Source of the DNA: UBA5158 sp040389045
GTDB taxonomy: Bacteria > Pseudomonadota > Gammaproteobacteria > DSM-16500
NCBI GenBank assembly: GCA_040389045.1
Contig: JAZKAT010000007.1
Span: 62,001-126,000, forward strand
DNA length: 64,000 nt
Reading direction: 5' to 3'
Shown here: positions 16,285 to 25,377 of the stretch, one piece after another
How the letters are laid out: each line of letters starts with the position of its first letter
Numbering within the stretch: position 1 is the stretch's first letter
Made by a program: the position numbers and the translations under genes
The notes under the pieces: generated by a model
What the model saw: the letters and a program-made list of their open reading frames with translations, nothing else
Databases searched by the model: none
What the model was told of the DNA's origin: nothing

Positions 16285-18186
16285 ATGAAAAAAATTAACT
16301 CTCTACCAGCTATCCTTTTTTTTGGTATGTGGTTTTCAACAATGGCATACGCGTTGCCGTTTAATATTGTAGCCAATAGCACACTGCCTACTCTGGCACT
16401 TCCGGGCGCGACCACACCACCTACTATATCTTATACGATTACCAACACCTCGCGATTGAATCCACCCAGTATTTCAATTAAATTTTTGCCGCCGAATACC
16501 TCTGTTAATACGGCAGGAACAACTTGCACGCCTGCCACAGGTTTTCATTTAGCTCCCGGCCAAAGTTGTGTATTAAGCTTAAATATCACGGGCGGTATTA
16601 ACCGTAATGATGGTAACCAATTTAGTCATTTAATGGTTTGTATGTCAGACAACGTGACTTGTGCCGGACCTGCGCCCAATTATTCACTTAATGTTGCTTC
16701 CACCGCGAGCTGGATAAGTAGTTTGACAAATAGTGGTTTTCATCCCGTGCAAGGCAATGTATTTTTATTGCAGAATTCCGTTTGTCCATTGTTTGTTTCT
16801 ATCTTCAATAGCTGCTTTGGGCAAAATCCTGCGGCGCCCTATGTGGTTCCACAGCCACCTATAGAAGACTCTTATGTTGATCCGTTCTACGCTACACAAT
16901 TAGAAACGCCAGGCCCAGGTGGTACGACGGATATTTTTTATCGCTTAAGTGATAATGATGCATTAATCACTATTGTTTCTTACCCACCGCTAGCTGCCTA
17001 TGTAGGCTTCCAAAGTTATGTATTTTCGCGGCAAATTAGCAATTATATTGGCATAACCCCACCACGCGCGCCAACTGTGTCGCCTGATACCACTCGTTAT
17101 GAAATTGTCGGCAGTGTAGGGAATGACATTAACAATATCATTACTCAAAGTCAGTATGGCTTTCCCTGGGGTGGAAATGTTGTGGTATTTATTACGACTT
17201 CAAATACTAATCTTGCGAATGCTTTAATCGCCAATGCGGTTGCGGCAGGTATTAGTCGAAATTCAATATTTATTGAACCCGTTGGCTCCAATGTCATCAC
17301 CGGAAACGGCGTTGCTGCGGATGATATGATAACGTTGATGCGCTTTGCTATCCCACAAGATACAGCAGCGGGAAATTTATGGAATGCACAGGTTAGTCAA
17401 AATGTCGCCGTGTATAAAGTGACTAATCCTAATATCAGTGTGTCTCGATTCGGTATGAATCAATACACACCGCATCAGATCAATAATAATGAATCAGCTT
17501 TAAGTACCGCCTTATCACAATTAATTGCTTTATTACAAAGTTATCTGACTACTCAACAAGCCGTACCTTCCAGTAATCAGCCAACAGTCGCTACGACGGT
17601 GGTGAATAGCAGTGGAGTGCCTATATCAGGATTAGTCGGTTCATTTTGTATTGCGGTCGGCACAAATTGTGAAGCTGATAATCAAGATACGAGTACGTAT
17701 ACCAATTTATTATTAACGACCTTGGGGCTTGAAGAAACTGCTTTTATTGTCGGCGTTAATCACAGCCTGGCCAATATAAATAATAACCGATATGTTTCCG
17801 TTGATATTTATAGCGCGGCAACATCATCCGGAATTGCCAGCACTTCACAAACCAACCCCACAGCCGTTGGCTTTAATAGTGGAAATCTCACCGGCTCCGC
17901 GCAACAAATTTTGACTGAGCTTGGGATTAGTATTCCGGGTGGTGACACAGCATTGCTTGCTAATATTAACAATTTATATGTGACCTTTATTGCCCGCGAT
18001 TGTAATAATCCAACCATTGCGGCTGCCAATAATTTTTGTATCAATTTAATGGGTACTTCATTGGTACCGGCTGGATTTCCTCTTAGTGTGACGGAGCGAT
18101 CGTATGTGCTTCCCGGCACAACGACTGGAGCAAATCCAGATGATATGGTCTACCCATTTGTGGTTGCCGCGACCCATGATTTTTAA
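16285..18186 (+). CDS. Secreted protein of unknown function
   Basis: A 633-residue protein with a signal peptide (hydrophobic segment LPAILFFGMWFSTMAYA). Residues 25-135 look like an immunoglobulin-like beta-sandwich with a cysteine pair (TISYTITNTS, LAPGQSCVLSLNITGG), a type common in secreted Legionella proteins. The remainder is rich in Asn, Thr and Ser, with no catalytic motif that I recognise. AAAAGGA lies seven bases upstream of the ATG. It follows the outer-membrane gene after 12 bases, so the two may form an envelope or secretion unit. The C-terminus (VVAATHDF) ends in Phe. Function not assignable. Confidence 0.7.
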   Translation: MKKINSLPAILFFGMWFSTMAYALPFNIVANSTLPTLALPGATTPPTISYTITNTSRLNPPSISIKFLPPNTSVNTAGTTCTPATGFHLAPGQSCVLSLNITGGINRNDGNQFSHLMVCMSDNVTCAGPAPNYSLNVASTASWISSLTNSGFHPVQGNVFLLQNSVCPLFVSIFNSCFGQNPAAPYVVPQPPIEDSYVDPFYATQLETPGPGGTTDIFYRLSDNDALITIVSYPPLAAYVGFQSYVFSRQISNYIGITPPRAPTVSPDTTRYEIVGSVGNDINNIITQSQYGFPWGGNVVVFITTSNTNLANALIANAVAAGISRNSIFIEPVGSNVITGNGVAADDMITLMRFAIPQDTAAGNLWNAQVSQNVAVYKVTNPNISVSRFGMNQYTPHQINNNESALSTALSQLIALLQSYLTTQQAVPSSNQPTVATTVVNSSGVPISGLVGSFCIAVGTNCEADNQDTSTYTNLLLTTLGLEETAFIVGVNHSLANINNNRYVSVDIYSAATSSGIASTSQTNPTAVGFNSGNLTGSAQQILTELGISIPGGDTALLANINNLYVTFIARDCNNPTIAAANNFCINLMGTSLVPAGFPLSVTERSYVLPGTTTGANPDDMVYPFVVAATHDF

Positions 18187-18217
18187 TTAATCGTTTAAAC
18201 ATTTAGGAGTTAGACCG

Positions 18218-18628
18218 TCACGCAGACTTTTTCTCACCTAAAAAGAACTTTACATCTTCAGGATGTCTTTCAAACATTTTTAATAAGGTACTTATTGCAG
18301 GAAGTGGTTTAACTTCACCTCTTTCATAGCGGCTAAAGCCGTTTTTACCACCACCAAATAATTTTCCAGCTTCTTCTTGAGTTAATTTCAAGATTTCTTT
18401 GCGAATATATCTAATTTCTTCTGGAAGTAATATTCCATCAACTTTGGATTTGAAATTCTCAAAAGCTTTCTCCGTTTTAGCAATATCTTTCCCACTAAGA
18501 ATACCTTCATCACAAGAATCACACCATAAGCCAGGCTGTTCTAATTCAATAGATTTTCCTTTATAGGTATAAGTTTGCTTTTTTATTTTCTGTTCTAAAG
18601 TACCTTTAGAACATGCGAAACATTTCAT
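18218..18628 (-). CDS. mqsA: MqsA/YgiT-type zinc-finger HTH antitoxin (orphan)
   Basis: A 136-residue protein with the MqsA layout: an N-terminal zinc site from two CxxC pairs (MKCFAC and WCDSC), then a C-terminal XRE helix-turn-helix (LTQEEAGKLFGGGKNGFSRY, closely like E. coli MqsA LTQKEASEIFGGG). In MqsRA systems mqsR precedes mqsA. Here no MqsR-like ORF lies upstream, and the gene starts from its own promoter, so it is an orphan regulator or its toxin has been lost. AGGAG precedes the ATG by eight bases. A promoter (18657-18685) and palindrome (18692-18708) lie upstream and suggest autorepression. Confidence 0.88.
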   Translation of the reverse strand: MKCFACSKGTLEQKIKKQTYTYKGKSIELEQPGLWCDSCDEGILSGKDIAKTEKAFENFKSKVDGILLPEEIRYIRKEILKLTQEEAGKLFGGGKNGFSRYERGEVKPLPAISTLLKMFERHPEDVKFFLGEKKSA

Positions 18629-18656
18629 ATTTATAACTCCTAACTCTCTTTACATT

Positions 18657-18685
18657 AGTATAGCCTTTGGGGTATTAAATTCCAA
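18657..18685 (-). promoter_or_regulatory. Sigma70 promoter of the mqsA-like gene
   Basis: On the minus strand TTGGAA (18680-18685), a 17-base spacer and TATACT (18657-18662) form a good sigma70 promoter about 30 bases upstream of the ATG. Confidence 0.65.
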
Positions 18686-18691
18686 TCACTA

Positions 18692-18708
18692 TTACCCTAT
18701 TAGGGTAA
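18692..18708. promoter_or_regulatory. Palindromic operator candidate for the MqsA-like protein
   Basis: TTACCCT-ATT-AGGGTAA is a perfect 7-base inverted repeat lying just upstream of the -35 box of the mqsA-like gene. E. coli MqsA binds a palindrome of the AACCT...AGGTT kind, and this site has the same style (ACCCT/AGGGT). Binding is inferred. Confidence 0.5.
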
Positions 18709-18873
18709 AAGTTATTTTGAAAGGAAGAAGCTAAAAATTGAATTTTTAGAGTAAAATTAATGGATATATAAAACCGCTCAGCCCAACCTTTTTTTTGGAT
18801 AATTATATTTTCGTGTTTGAATCTTGGTTATACTCCCGCAGCACTATTCTTTACTATTAAAAAAGAGGCCAAG

Positions 18874-19137
18874 ATGAGTTCTAGTCAAAATATATTTACA
18901 CCTTTACCTGAAAAAGATGATCTTCAAACCGCACGGGATAAGATTAAGAGTTTGTATACATTGGCCACATTAGCAGACCAATCAAACCAGCAACGCGAAA
19001 GCTATTTAGAGCAAGCGCAGAGTTTGGCGAATTCTCGCTTTACTCGTGAGGAACAACAGGCGATTTATACCGAAGCAGTTATAGAAGCACAGGGAATGAG
19101 AGAGGTATATCGCAATTCAAGAACCAGTAAGCGATAA
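18874..19137 (+). CDS. Small helical protein of unknown function
   Basis: An 87-residue, charged, probably all-helical protein (TARDKIKSLYTLATLADQSN, REEQQAIYTEAVIEAQGMRE). I chose ATG 18874 over the codon at 18817 because AGAGG lies just upstream and the upstream codons do not look coding. A TATACT box at 18829-18834 could be its -10. The C-terminus is basic (RTSKR). It has no recognised domain and no evident operon partner; a paired palindromic repeat follows it. Confidence 0.6.
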   Translation: MSSSQNIFTPLPEKDDLQTARDKIKSLYTLATLADQSNQQRESYLEQAQSLANSRFTREEQQAIYTEAVIEAQGMREVYRNSRTSKR

Positions 19138-19148
19138 CTAAAACTGTC

Positions 19149-19239
19149 GTAGGTTGGGCTGAACGCAGAGAAGCCCAACCGTTTTTCTGCAAGCTTATAG
19201 GCAAACTGTTGGGCTTCTCGCTGCTCAGCCCAACCTACT
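19149..19239. repeat. Paired GTTGGGC palindromic repeat (copy B)
   Basis: Two inverted copies of the element GTTGGGCTTC...GCCCAACCTAC flank a spacer: 19149-19181 in one direction and 19207-19238 in the other. The whole could fold into a long hairpin. It lies at the 3' end between convergent genes and touches the stop codon of the minus-strand gene, so it may terminate transcription. The same paired layout is at 56128-56210. Confidence 0.85.
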
Positions 19240-19927
19240 ATCCGTATCTGATCTTGATTATTGGAGGTTTTGGATATTGCTTTTCATCTGTAACAGCTGC
19301 TTCAATTATAGTAGGTAGTGGCGCGCTTTTTTTAGTTTGATAAACTTGAGACGCTTTAATAAGCTTATTGGCAGCTTCAACGGCATTGACAGGATCAGCA
19401 AATAACAAATCAAAAGTCTCTTCATTTATGATTGCTGGCGAGTGATAAAGATTATGTAAAGCAATACCAAGGTGACCTTCTTTGCCAATAATTGCTAGTA
19501 GTTGATTGATTTTCTGTTTCATCAAATCGGGAGAAATGTATCTTAATACGAATTCGAAGCTATGCAGATTTTCTATATTATTTTTCTTAAGTAAGGTCTC
19601 ATAAACTTTCATTTGTAATTCAGCTTCAAGATTTGCTGCTATCATGTCAGTTGAGGCGGCGATGGCTGGTAATGAGTGTTTGCTGGTTTGGAAATTAGGA
19701 ATAAGGTCAGCTTTTTTTAAATGTGCCAGTACATTAGCAAAATTCCACACAAATTTTACCTTCGCATAAAATTCATCGAGAATACGTTGAGATAAAAAAT
19801 TATTTTCACCAGCGATTTCGATAGCAATATACAGATGCCCGCTATCAAGCTGGGTTAATTGTAGTAGATTAGGGACCGTGTCCAGATTTTTTTGTTGCAA
19901 GTAATATAAGCTCTTTTTTAAATTCAT
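19238..19927 (-). CDS. Hypothetical protein, probably helical
   Basis: A 229-residue protein that I do not recognise. It is rich in amphipathic helices (KVKFVWNFANVLAHLKKADL, LEAELQMKVYETLLKKNN), with no signal peptide or membrane helix. The repeating helical pairs and LHNLYHSPAI-type turns recall ankyrin-like or other solenoid folds, but no clear repeat consensus exists. Its last codon overlaps a dispersed palindromic repeat. Gene context (the glycosyltransferase gene lies upstream on the same strand, 100 bases away) and composition suggest an effector-like protein, without proof. Confidence 0.65.
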   Translation of the reverse strand: MNLKKSLYYLQQKNLDTVPNLLQLTQLDSGHLYIAIEIAGENNFLSQRILDEFYAKVKFVWNFANVLAHLKKADLIPNFQTSKHSLPAIAASTDMIAANLEAELQMKVYETLLKKNNIENLHSFEFVLRYISPDLMKQKINQLLAIIGKEGHLGIALHNLYHSPAIINEETFDLLFADPVNAVEAANKLIKASQVYQTKKSAPLPTIIEAAVTDEKQYPKPPIIKIRYG

Positions 19928-20026
19928 TTTTGTACCTGTTTTGAGTAAGTTGCGCGTATTTTAACAGCTTTGGTAGTGTTTTCAAGCTTGGTGATGAAAC
20001 TTCGCTCGTATTGATTTTATTTTGAC

Positions 20027-21577
20027 CTAAGCAAGCCTTACATTTGGCCTTAGTTCTAAGCCAGATTTTGCGCCCGCCACTGCCAATAAATTCAATATCA
20101 TTTCTTTGTTTGCTTTAGTACCTTTAGTCGATGCGTTTGCACAATCCAAAGCAGTTTTGTTGCCTGTTTTTGAGGGTTCATTCACATCAATGTTTAAACG
20201 CGTCTTATAATGCAGTAATAGCTTAATTAATTTAAAATTTAAATCGTTACAAGCGTTTCTTAACACTAAAGCATATTTTTTTTCTTGCAGATAATGCAAA
20301 TAATTTGGTGTGCAAAGTGGTTTGGCGCGGTTGAGAAGAATGGTATGGTAATCGGGCTTTTTTCTCCAGAATGATTGAAGAGTTTTGGCGGCGGCATTCA
20401 TATTGCTTTCGCGTTGTTGCTTGGCTAACGAACCTCGCAAAGTCCACGATTTATCAGCAAGCATACCAACACTTGCAAACTTTCCCGATTGCATTAGCTC
20501 GGCAACGCTGTTTGCAAGAGTAATTCTATCAGCTATGGGATCATAAAATTTAAGACTGCTTTTATTAAAAATTGAAATATACATTCCCCAGGCGTCATCT
20601 CTCGCTATGTGATAGGGGACAAATTTACATTTTGCGGGTATGACATGTTTATACATAACAGGATAAATATCAGGGCCGGTTATAGCAAGAACAGAAATAT
20701 CATATAAATATTGTTTAATTGCTTTCATCTTACGGTCTGTGGAGTCAAAATTACTCATAAATTTTCTGTATTCAAAGATAGTAGGATTACCGCTGGCTTG
20801 ACGGAAAAATTCTTCGGTAGGCCCAAAATCCATTTTGCAGGTAGGGTCGGCCGTGAATGAATAGAGTGTTAACGGTTTTGAATATTTTTCCTTGATCATT
20901 TGCTGCAAATTTCTGATAGCGGTTAATGCTTCTGCTGATAACTCATCCGGATTATCAGCATCAAAACTAAAAGCGAGGAAATCCGAATTTGCATAAATCG
21001 AGGCTTTTTGATCATCGTAACTGATTTGTGAATTCAGCAAAACTGGTGCTCGCACGCTTACGATATTCGCCTTTAGTGTTGAGAGAGTATGCTCAACATC
21101 AAAATCAGAATAGATACCAAATTTTTTGATAACAGGAATTAATAGCCGTGCGCAATCTGAGGCTGCTGCCAGATTCCCATAAGACTTTGCAAGGGTATTG
21201 TTAATTTCAAGTTGGCCGATATTATATATGTCTTTATCCAGTTGCTCGGTTAGCATGCCTGGCACTTCGGTATCAAAATCCACAGGCTGAATATTATATC
21301 TCGCACAGAATTTTATTAATTTATCGAGCGCGTTGCTATTCAGACATTTGGAGCTATAGATGAAAACTAAGTGATGGTCTTTATTGTTTTCCCGCATGCG
21401 TATGAAACGTAATTCGTTTTCTATGCCAAGAAAAACTTCGGGATTATCACTAAACCAAATCTTATAGTATTTATCTATCCAAAAACTGTAATAGTCTTTG
21501 AAGCCATCCGGCGGTGGTATATCTTTCGACAACCAATGACTAATGTCTTTAGGAGGGTTATTAAGAAAGGAAAACAT
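20027..21577 (-). CDS. TcdA/TcdB-like glycosyltransferase with ankyrin-like C-terminus
   Basis: A 516-residue protein with the signature of DXD sugar transferases related to the large clostridial toxins and OCH1-type enzymes: NLAAASDCARLL (SD at 140-141, R144), then FGIYSDFDVEH with the metal-binding D158-x-D160. In that family the DXD holds Mn and a nucleotide sugar, and the enzyme glycosylates host proteins. Residues about 390-405 (AAKTLQSFWRKK) look like a short basic IQ-like helix. Residues 425-505 carry ankyrin-like helices (NLKFKLIKLL-type units and NKTALDCANA). There is no signal peptide. A host-directed effector is likely; the sugar donor and the target are unknown. Confidence 0.78.
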   Translation of the reverse strand: MFSFLNNPPKDISHWLSKDIPPPDGFKDYYSFWIDKYYKIWFSDNPEVFLGIENELRFIRMRENNKDHHLVFIYSSKCLNSNALDKLIKFCARYNIQPVDFDTEVPGMLTEQLDKDIYNIGQLEINNTLAKSYGNLAAASDCARLLIPVIKKFGIYSDFDVEHTLSTLKANIVSVRAPVLLNSQISYDDQKASIYANSDFLAFSFDADNPDELSAEALTAIRNLQQMIKEKYSKPLTLYSFTADPTCKMDFGPTEEFFRQASGNPTIFEYRKFMSNFDSTDRKMKAIKQYLYDISVLAITGPDIYPVMYKHVIPAKCKFVPYHIARDDAWGMYISIFNKSSLKFYDPIADRITLANSVAELMQSGKFASVGMLADKSWTLRGSLAKQQRESNMNAAAKTLQSFWRKKPDYHTILLNRAKPLCTPNYLHYLQEKKYALVLRNACNDLNFKLIKLLLHYKTRLNIDVNEPSKTGNKTALDCANASTKGTKANKEMILNLLAVAGAKSGLELRPNVRLA

Positions 21578-21638
21578 ATTTCTACCCTAAAATGGGCATA
21601 ATTATACTTTCTTGTGCAGAAAAAGCTACATTTTAATC

Positions 21639-22913
21639 TCAATGATCGATTATTCTTTGCGCTTCTCTTTCACCTGATAAATAAGCCCCTTGCACTACCC
21701 CCGGATAGCATCTATTGGTTGCTTCGCCGGCAAAGAAAAGTTTGTCAGCAACAGGTTGTGCCAGTACATCATAATCTTCGCCACTAGCCCCTACGGGGAT
21801 ATAAGAATAAGAACCATAACTAAAAACATCTTGCTGCCAGTGGGTCATGTATATAGCGTTGGGATCAGGAATTTCATTACCAAAACATTTACGTAAATTA
21901 GCCATTACCAACTGCTCTACTCTACTTACATCCCAGGTTTCAAATTCACTGGCATAGTGACCGCCTGCCGCGGTAATTAAAACGGGTTGTTTAAAGAAAT
22001 AAACGCCATTAATAAATCGTGACCAGGGTGTGTCATGAGCCTCAAGATAGGTAAATGATGGTATGTCAGATTGCCAGAAGGGTTGCGGGAATTTCAATAT
22101 CATTTTATCTAACAAACCCATGCCTAAATGCTGAATTGATGTTAATTTATTTTTTGGCAAGGGTGGATTAAAGATAATGTTTTCTTTTTTTAATACGCCA
22201 AGCGGGACGGTAATAATGACTTTATCAGCATGAAAAGTTTCATTACTGGAATATACCGTCACTCCGTTTGCATCATATTGAATTTTGGTAATGAGGGTAT
22301 TTAATTTGATTTGCAATTCACGCGCGAGATATTGCACTATGGGTTTGTAACCATCCAGAATTAAATGGTTTCCTCCTACTGATGGCGCTTCATCTCGGTT
22401 CCAATTATGCGCTGACAGTTGGTCTGGATCAGCACCAGACCAAAGCGGTAAAGAAGAAGCTTGCCAGTTAAAAATTTCTGCTGGCATAGCGGCATATTTT
22501 TCTTTATGTTTGATTAATTCTATCGCCTGCGCTAATGACATATCCACGGGCGCTTGCAGGGCATAATCACTTGCATCATTTAATAAGGAACTAAATAATT
22601 CTTTATAAAAATCTAATTGATCTGCGGAATATTGTTGTTTTGCATTCAGAAAAAATGCGGGGTTTTCCAGGCTGATAAATTTGACATTGATCTGACGCGC
22701 TAAATCTACAATGGGATTATTTTCTGTGCCGTGAAAAATAAACGCGCCTAAATCAAAAGGTGCGCCATAAAAATCATCCGTCCAGGTTCTCCCGCCAATG
22801 CGGTCACGGGCTTCGAGGATGGTGACATCATAGTGATTTGCTTTTAAAACTCGCGCGGCGGCAAGGCCTGCGATACCGGCGCCTATAATTAAAATTTTAG
22901 GTGGTTTTGCCAT
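21639..22913 (-). CDS. FAD-dependent amine oxidase
   Basis: A 424-residue flavin monoamine/polyamine oxidase family protein. The N-terminal dinucleotide-binding motif is ILIIGAGIAGLAAARVL with the acidic strand end ILEARDRIGGRTW. The middle shows the usual VIITVPLGVLK, and the C-terminal FAD motif is LFFAGEATNRCYPGVVQGAY. The enzyme should oxidise an amine to an aldehyde with O2 as acceptor. The substrate (polyamine, aromatic amine or other) cannot be read, and no signal peptide or Tat motif is present. Length is normal. It is transcribed alone or with the glycosyltransferase gene 61 bases downstream. Confidence 0.9.
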   Translation of the reverse strand: MAKPPKILIIGAGIAGLAAARVLKANHYDVTILEARDRIGGRTWTDDFYGAPFDLGAFIFHGTENNPIVDLARQINVKFISLENPAFFLNAKQQYSADQLDFYKELFSSLLNDASDYALQAPVDMSLAQAIELIKHKEKYAAMPAEIFNWQASSLPLWSGADPDQLSAHNWNRDEAPSVGGNHLILDGYKPIVQYLARELQIKLNTLITKIQYDANGVTVYSSNETFHADKVIITVPLGVLKKENIIFNPPLPKNKLTSIQHLGMGLLDKMILKFPQPFWQSDIPSFTYLEAHDTPWSRFINGVYFFKQPVLITAAGGHYASEFETWDVSRVEQLVMANLRKCFGNEIPDPNAIYMTHWQQDVFSYGSYSYIPVGASGEDYDVLAQPVADKLFFAGEATNRCYPGVVQGAYLSGEREAQRIIDH

Positions 22914-23010
22914 GGAGTTTTCAATAATTTAAAAAGGGGAGCATATAGGTTAAAGCAATGCGGATCAATGATTAAAATATGTTCAATATAGTGATTATTT
23001 AATCAATTAT

Positions 23011-23039
23011 TTTACAGACACCATTAATTTGTATATAAT
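23011..23039 (+). promoter_or_regulatory. Sigma70 promoter of the lipoprotein gene
   Basis: TTTACA (23011-23016), a 17-base spacer and TATAAT (23034-23039) form a near-consensus promoter 31 bases before the ATG at 23071. Confidence 0.75.
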
Positions 23040-23070
23040 TCAGTCTCTTTTTATCATCGAGATCAAAACA

Positions 23071-23466
23071 ATGCAAAATTCAATCAAGAATATCGTTTTA
23101 TTCAGTGGGTTAATTGGCTTCACGATTTTATCAACGGGTTGTGCTTCCATTGTAAACGGTCAAAATCAGCCAGTTTCTGTTACAACAAGTCCAGCGGGGG
23201 CTCAATGCTCTTTAGAAAATAACAAAGGCAAGTGGTACATTTCATCTACCCCAGGTAGCGCAGTGGTACATCGTAGCTTTGAAAGTTTAGCAGTTACCTG
23301 TACTAAACCAGGGTATAAATCATCCTTAAAACAAGTTGCTTCTTCCACTAAAGGAATGGCTTTTGGAAATCTTGTATTTGGTGGTGTGATTGGCGCGGGT
23401 GTGGATATGGCGGATGGAGCTGCTTATGATTATCCTACGGACATTGCAGTGAATATGAAAGCTTAG
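23071..23466 (+). CDS. Small lipoprotein with PEGA-like domain
   Basis: A 131-residue lipoprotein. The signal peptide ends in the lipobox LSTGC, so the mature protein starts at Cys24 and is lipidated. The next residue is Ala, not Asp, which suggests outer-membrane sorting by the Lol rule. The body (VSVTTSPAGAQCSLENNKGK, VTCTKPGYKSS) resembles PEGA-type surface modules. A glycine-rich segment (GNLVFGGVIGAGVDMADGAA) follows. ATG 23071 is preferred over the upstream in-frame start at 23029, which lies between the promoter boxes. A near-consensus promoter precedes it and a palindromic repeat follows. Confidence 0.85.
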   Translation: MQNSIKNIVLFSGLIGFTILSTGCASIVNGQNQPVSVTTSPAGAQCSLENNKGKWYISSTPGSAVVHRSFESLAVTCTKPGYKSSLKQVASSTKGMAFGNLVFGGVIGAGVDMADGAAYDYPTDIAVNMKA

Positions 23467-23487
23467 GATTTGTTGCCCAACAAAAAC

Positions 23488-23519
23488 TGTTGGGCTTCGC
23501 TCTGCTCAGCCCAACCTAC
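23488..23519. repeat. GTTGGGC palindromic repeat (copy C)
   Basis: A single copy of the GTTGGGCTTCGCT...CTCAGCCCAACCTAC element lies 20 bases after the lipoprotein stop, where its hairpin could end transcription. It is preceded by a short inverted scrap, GTTGCCCAAC. Confidence 0.8.
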
Positions 23520-23614
23520 TTTCTGCGCAACTGTCATGCCAGCGCAGGCTGGTGCCAAAATACACTTGGATGGGTTAGAATAATAATTCGTGAGTATTTA
23601 GGGGAAGGAAGCCC

Positions 23615-25309
23615 ATGTCGCAAACAGTCGCAGAAATTCTGGTTGAAGCACTAGAACAAATTGGTGTTAAACAAATATTTGGTCTCATCGGCGATTCATT
23701 AAATCCTTTTGGGGATGCCGTCAGCAAAAGTTCAATTGAATGGATAGGTGTGCGGCATGAAGAAGGTGCGGCGCTGGCTGCATCAGGTCAAGCTAAACTT
23801 ACAGGTACCCTGGGTGTGTGTGTAGGTACTACGGGGCCGGGTAGTACCCATTTAGTCGCGGGACTTTATGAAGCGGCGCGAGATCATGCGCCGGTGCTGG
23901 CAATTTCCGGAGAAATGCCGCGAAAAATGCAAGGCATCGATTTCATTCAAACCACCAAGCCAGATCTTTTATTTAAAGATGTTTCTCTGTTTACCGAAAC
24001 CATCACCGTCGCTGACAATGCGCCCGGCATTATTCATCAAGCTATTGCTGCCGCTTATGCAGGTCGTGGGGTTGCGCATTTGACCATACCCCAAGATATT
24101 TTTATGGATAAAGCGCCGCATAAAGTAAAAAGTCTTGATACATTAAAGCCGCGTAAGGAAATTGCCGCACATCCCGCGGATTTTCAACCGGTCTTAGAAA
24201 AAATCAAGCAGGCGAATAAAATTCTTATCATGTGTGGCGCGGGATGTATTGGCTTAGCGGAAAAATTAAAAACCCTTGCCGAAAAATTAAAAGCTCCACT
24301 GATACACAGCGTAAAAGGTAAGGAAATCATGGCTTATGATACGCCCTGCTGGATGGGTGGCATAGGTATGATAGGCACCAAAGCAGTTTACAATGCGATG
24401 ATGAATTGTGATTTGCTGATTATGTTAGGTACGGATTATCCCTATTCTGAATATTTATCTAAGCATGGTGCGGTTATCCAAATTGATGAACGGCCGCAAG
24501 TTTTGGGTAGGCGCACACCTACGGCAATAGGTGTGGTTTCATCTATCAGCCCGGCGCTGGATATTCTCATCAATCAGACAGGACCTAAAACGGATGGTAC
24601 ATTTTTTGAAAAAGTTAGCTCGGAACGTCGCAGCTGGGATGAAATGCTGGATAAGCAGGCTGATCTTGGTCGCAGTAAAGATAAAATTCATCCGCAGGCG
24701 GTGGCGCGCGCGGTGAGTGATGCGGCAGCGGACGATGCAATATTTGTTTTAGATACGGGGCTTAATACTTTGTGGTCGGCGAATTGGATTCGACAAACGG
24801 GTAAGCAGCGAATTCTTGGTTCATTTAATAATGCCGCAGTGGGTACTGCGCTGGGGCAAGCTAATGGCATTCAAGCGGTTGATCGTAAGCGTCAAGTGAT
24901 TGCACTTTGCGGTGATGGTGGATTTAATATGTTGATGGGAGAATATTTAACTGCTGTGCAACATAACTTGCCGGTGAAAGTTATTATATATAATAATTCT
25001 GCTTTTGGTTTGATTACGCTGGAAGCGGAAAGTGCGGGCTTACGGCCGTTCAAGGATGCTATTCAATTTTTAAATCCTGATTACGTGGGCTTTGCCCGGG
25101 CTTGTGGGAGTGTTGGGTTTTCAACGAAGCAAGCTGCGGATTTACCGGAAATTATACGAGCAGCGCTAGCATGTGATGGTCCAACGATTGTTGATGCCAC
25201 CGTGGTTGCCTACGAGGTACCCAACCTGCCCCATCTTGAAATGTCGAGTATTAAAAATGTAGCCGCTTCAAAAATTAAGGAAGCGTTACATTTTGTAATG
25301 GGGTCATAA
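23615..25309 (+). CDS. poxB: Thiamine-pyrophosphate enzyme, PoxB-like pyruvate oxidase/dehydrogenase
   Basis: A 564-residue ThDP enzyme of the pyruvate oxidase/acetolactate synthase family. The N-terminal PYR domain has the catalytic Glu context VRHEEGAALAASGQAKLTG, closely like E. coli PoxB. The central domain binds FAD. The C-terminal PP domain has the ThDP motif GDGGFNMLMGEYLTAVQHNL with NN further on (YNNSAFGL). E. coli PoxB converts pyruvate to acetate and CO2 with ubiquinone. Whether this protein keeps the C-terminal membrane-binding helix is unclear, so related activities (sulfoacetaldehyde or other 2-oxoacid decarboxylation) remain possible. GGGGAAGGAA precedes the ATG. A palindromic repeat lies 20 bases past the stop. 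Confidence 0.85.
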   Translation: MSQTVAEILVEALEQIGVKQIFGLIGDSLNPFGDAVSKSSIEWIGVRHEEGAALAASGQAKLTGTLGVCVGTTGPGSTHLVAGLYEAARDHAPVLAISGEMPRKMQGIDFIQTTKPDLLFKDVSLFTETITVADNAPGIIHQAIAAAYAGRGVAHLTIPQDIFMDKAPHKVKSLDTLKPRKEIAAHPADFQPVLEKIKQANKILIMCGAGCIGLAEKLKTLAEKLKAPLIHSVKGKEIMAYDTPCWMGGIGMIGTKAVYNAMMNCDLLIMLGTDYPYSEYLSKHGAVIQIDERPQVLGRRTPTAIGVVSSISPALDILINQTGPKTDGTFFEKVSSERRSWDEMLDKQADLGRSKDKIHPQAVARAVSDAAADDAIFVLDTGLNTLWSANWIRQTGKQRILGSFNNAAVGTALGQANGIQAVDRKRQVIALCGDGGFNMLMGEYLTAVQHNLPVKVIIYNNSAFGLITLEAESAGLRPFKDAIQFLNPDYVGFARACGSVGFSTKQAADLPEIIRAALACDGPTIVDATVVAYEVPNLPHLEMSSIKNVAASKIKEALHFVMGS

Positions 25310-25329
25310 GAGATATGTAATCAATGTTT

Positions 25330-25361
25330 TGTTGGGCTTCGCTGCGCTCAGCCCAACCTAC
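25330..25361. repeat. GTTGGGC palindromic repeat (copy D)
   Basis: A single copy with the full GTTGGGCTTCGCTGCGCTCA core and GCCCAACCTAC end, between the convergent poxB-like and metallo-hydrolase-like genes. It could serve as a bidirectional terminator. Confidence 0.85.
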
Positions 25362-25377
25362 CATGATCCATGGTGTA

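Noticed and set aside
18775..18788. CGCTCAGCCCAACC, a partial GTTGGGC-family end
   Set aside because: Too short and followed by a T-run; it may be a relic, but cannot be supported as a copy.
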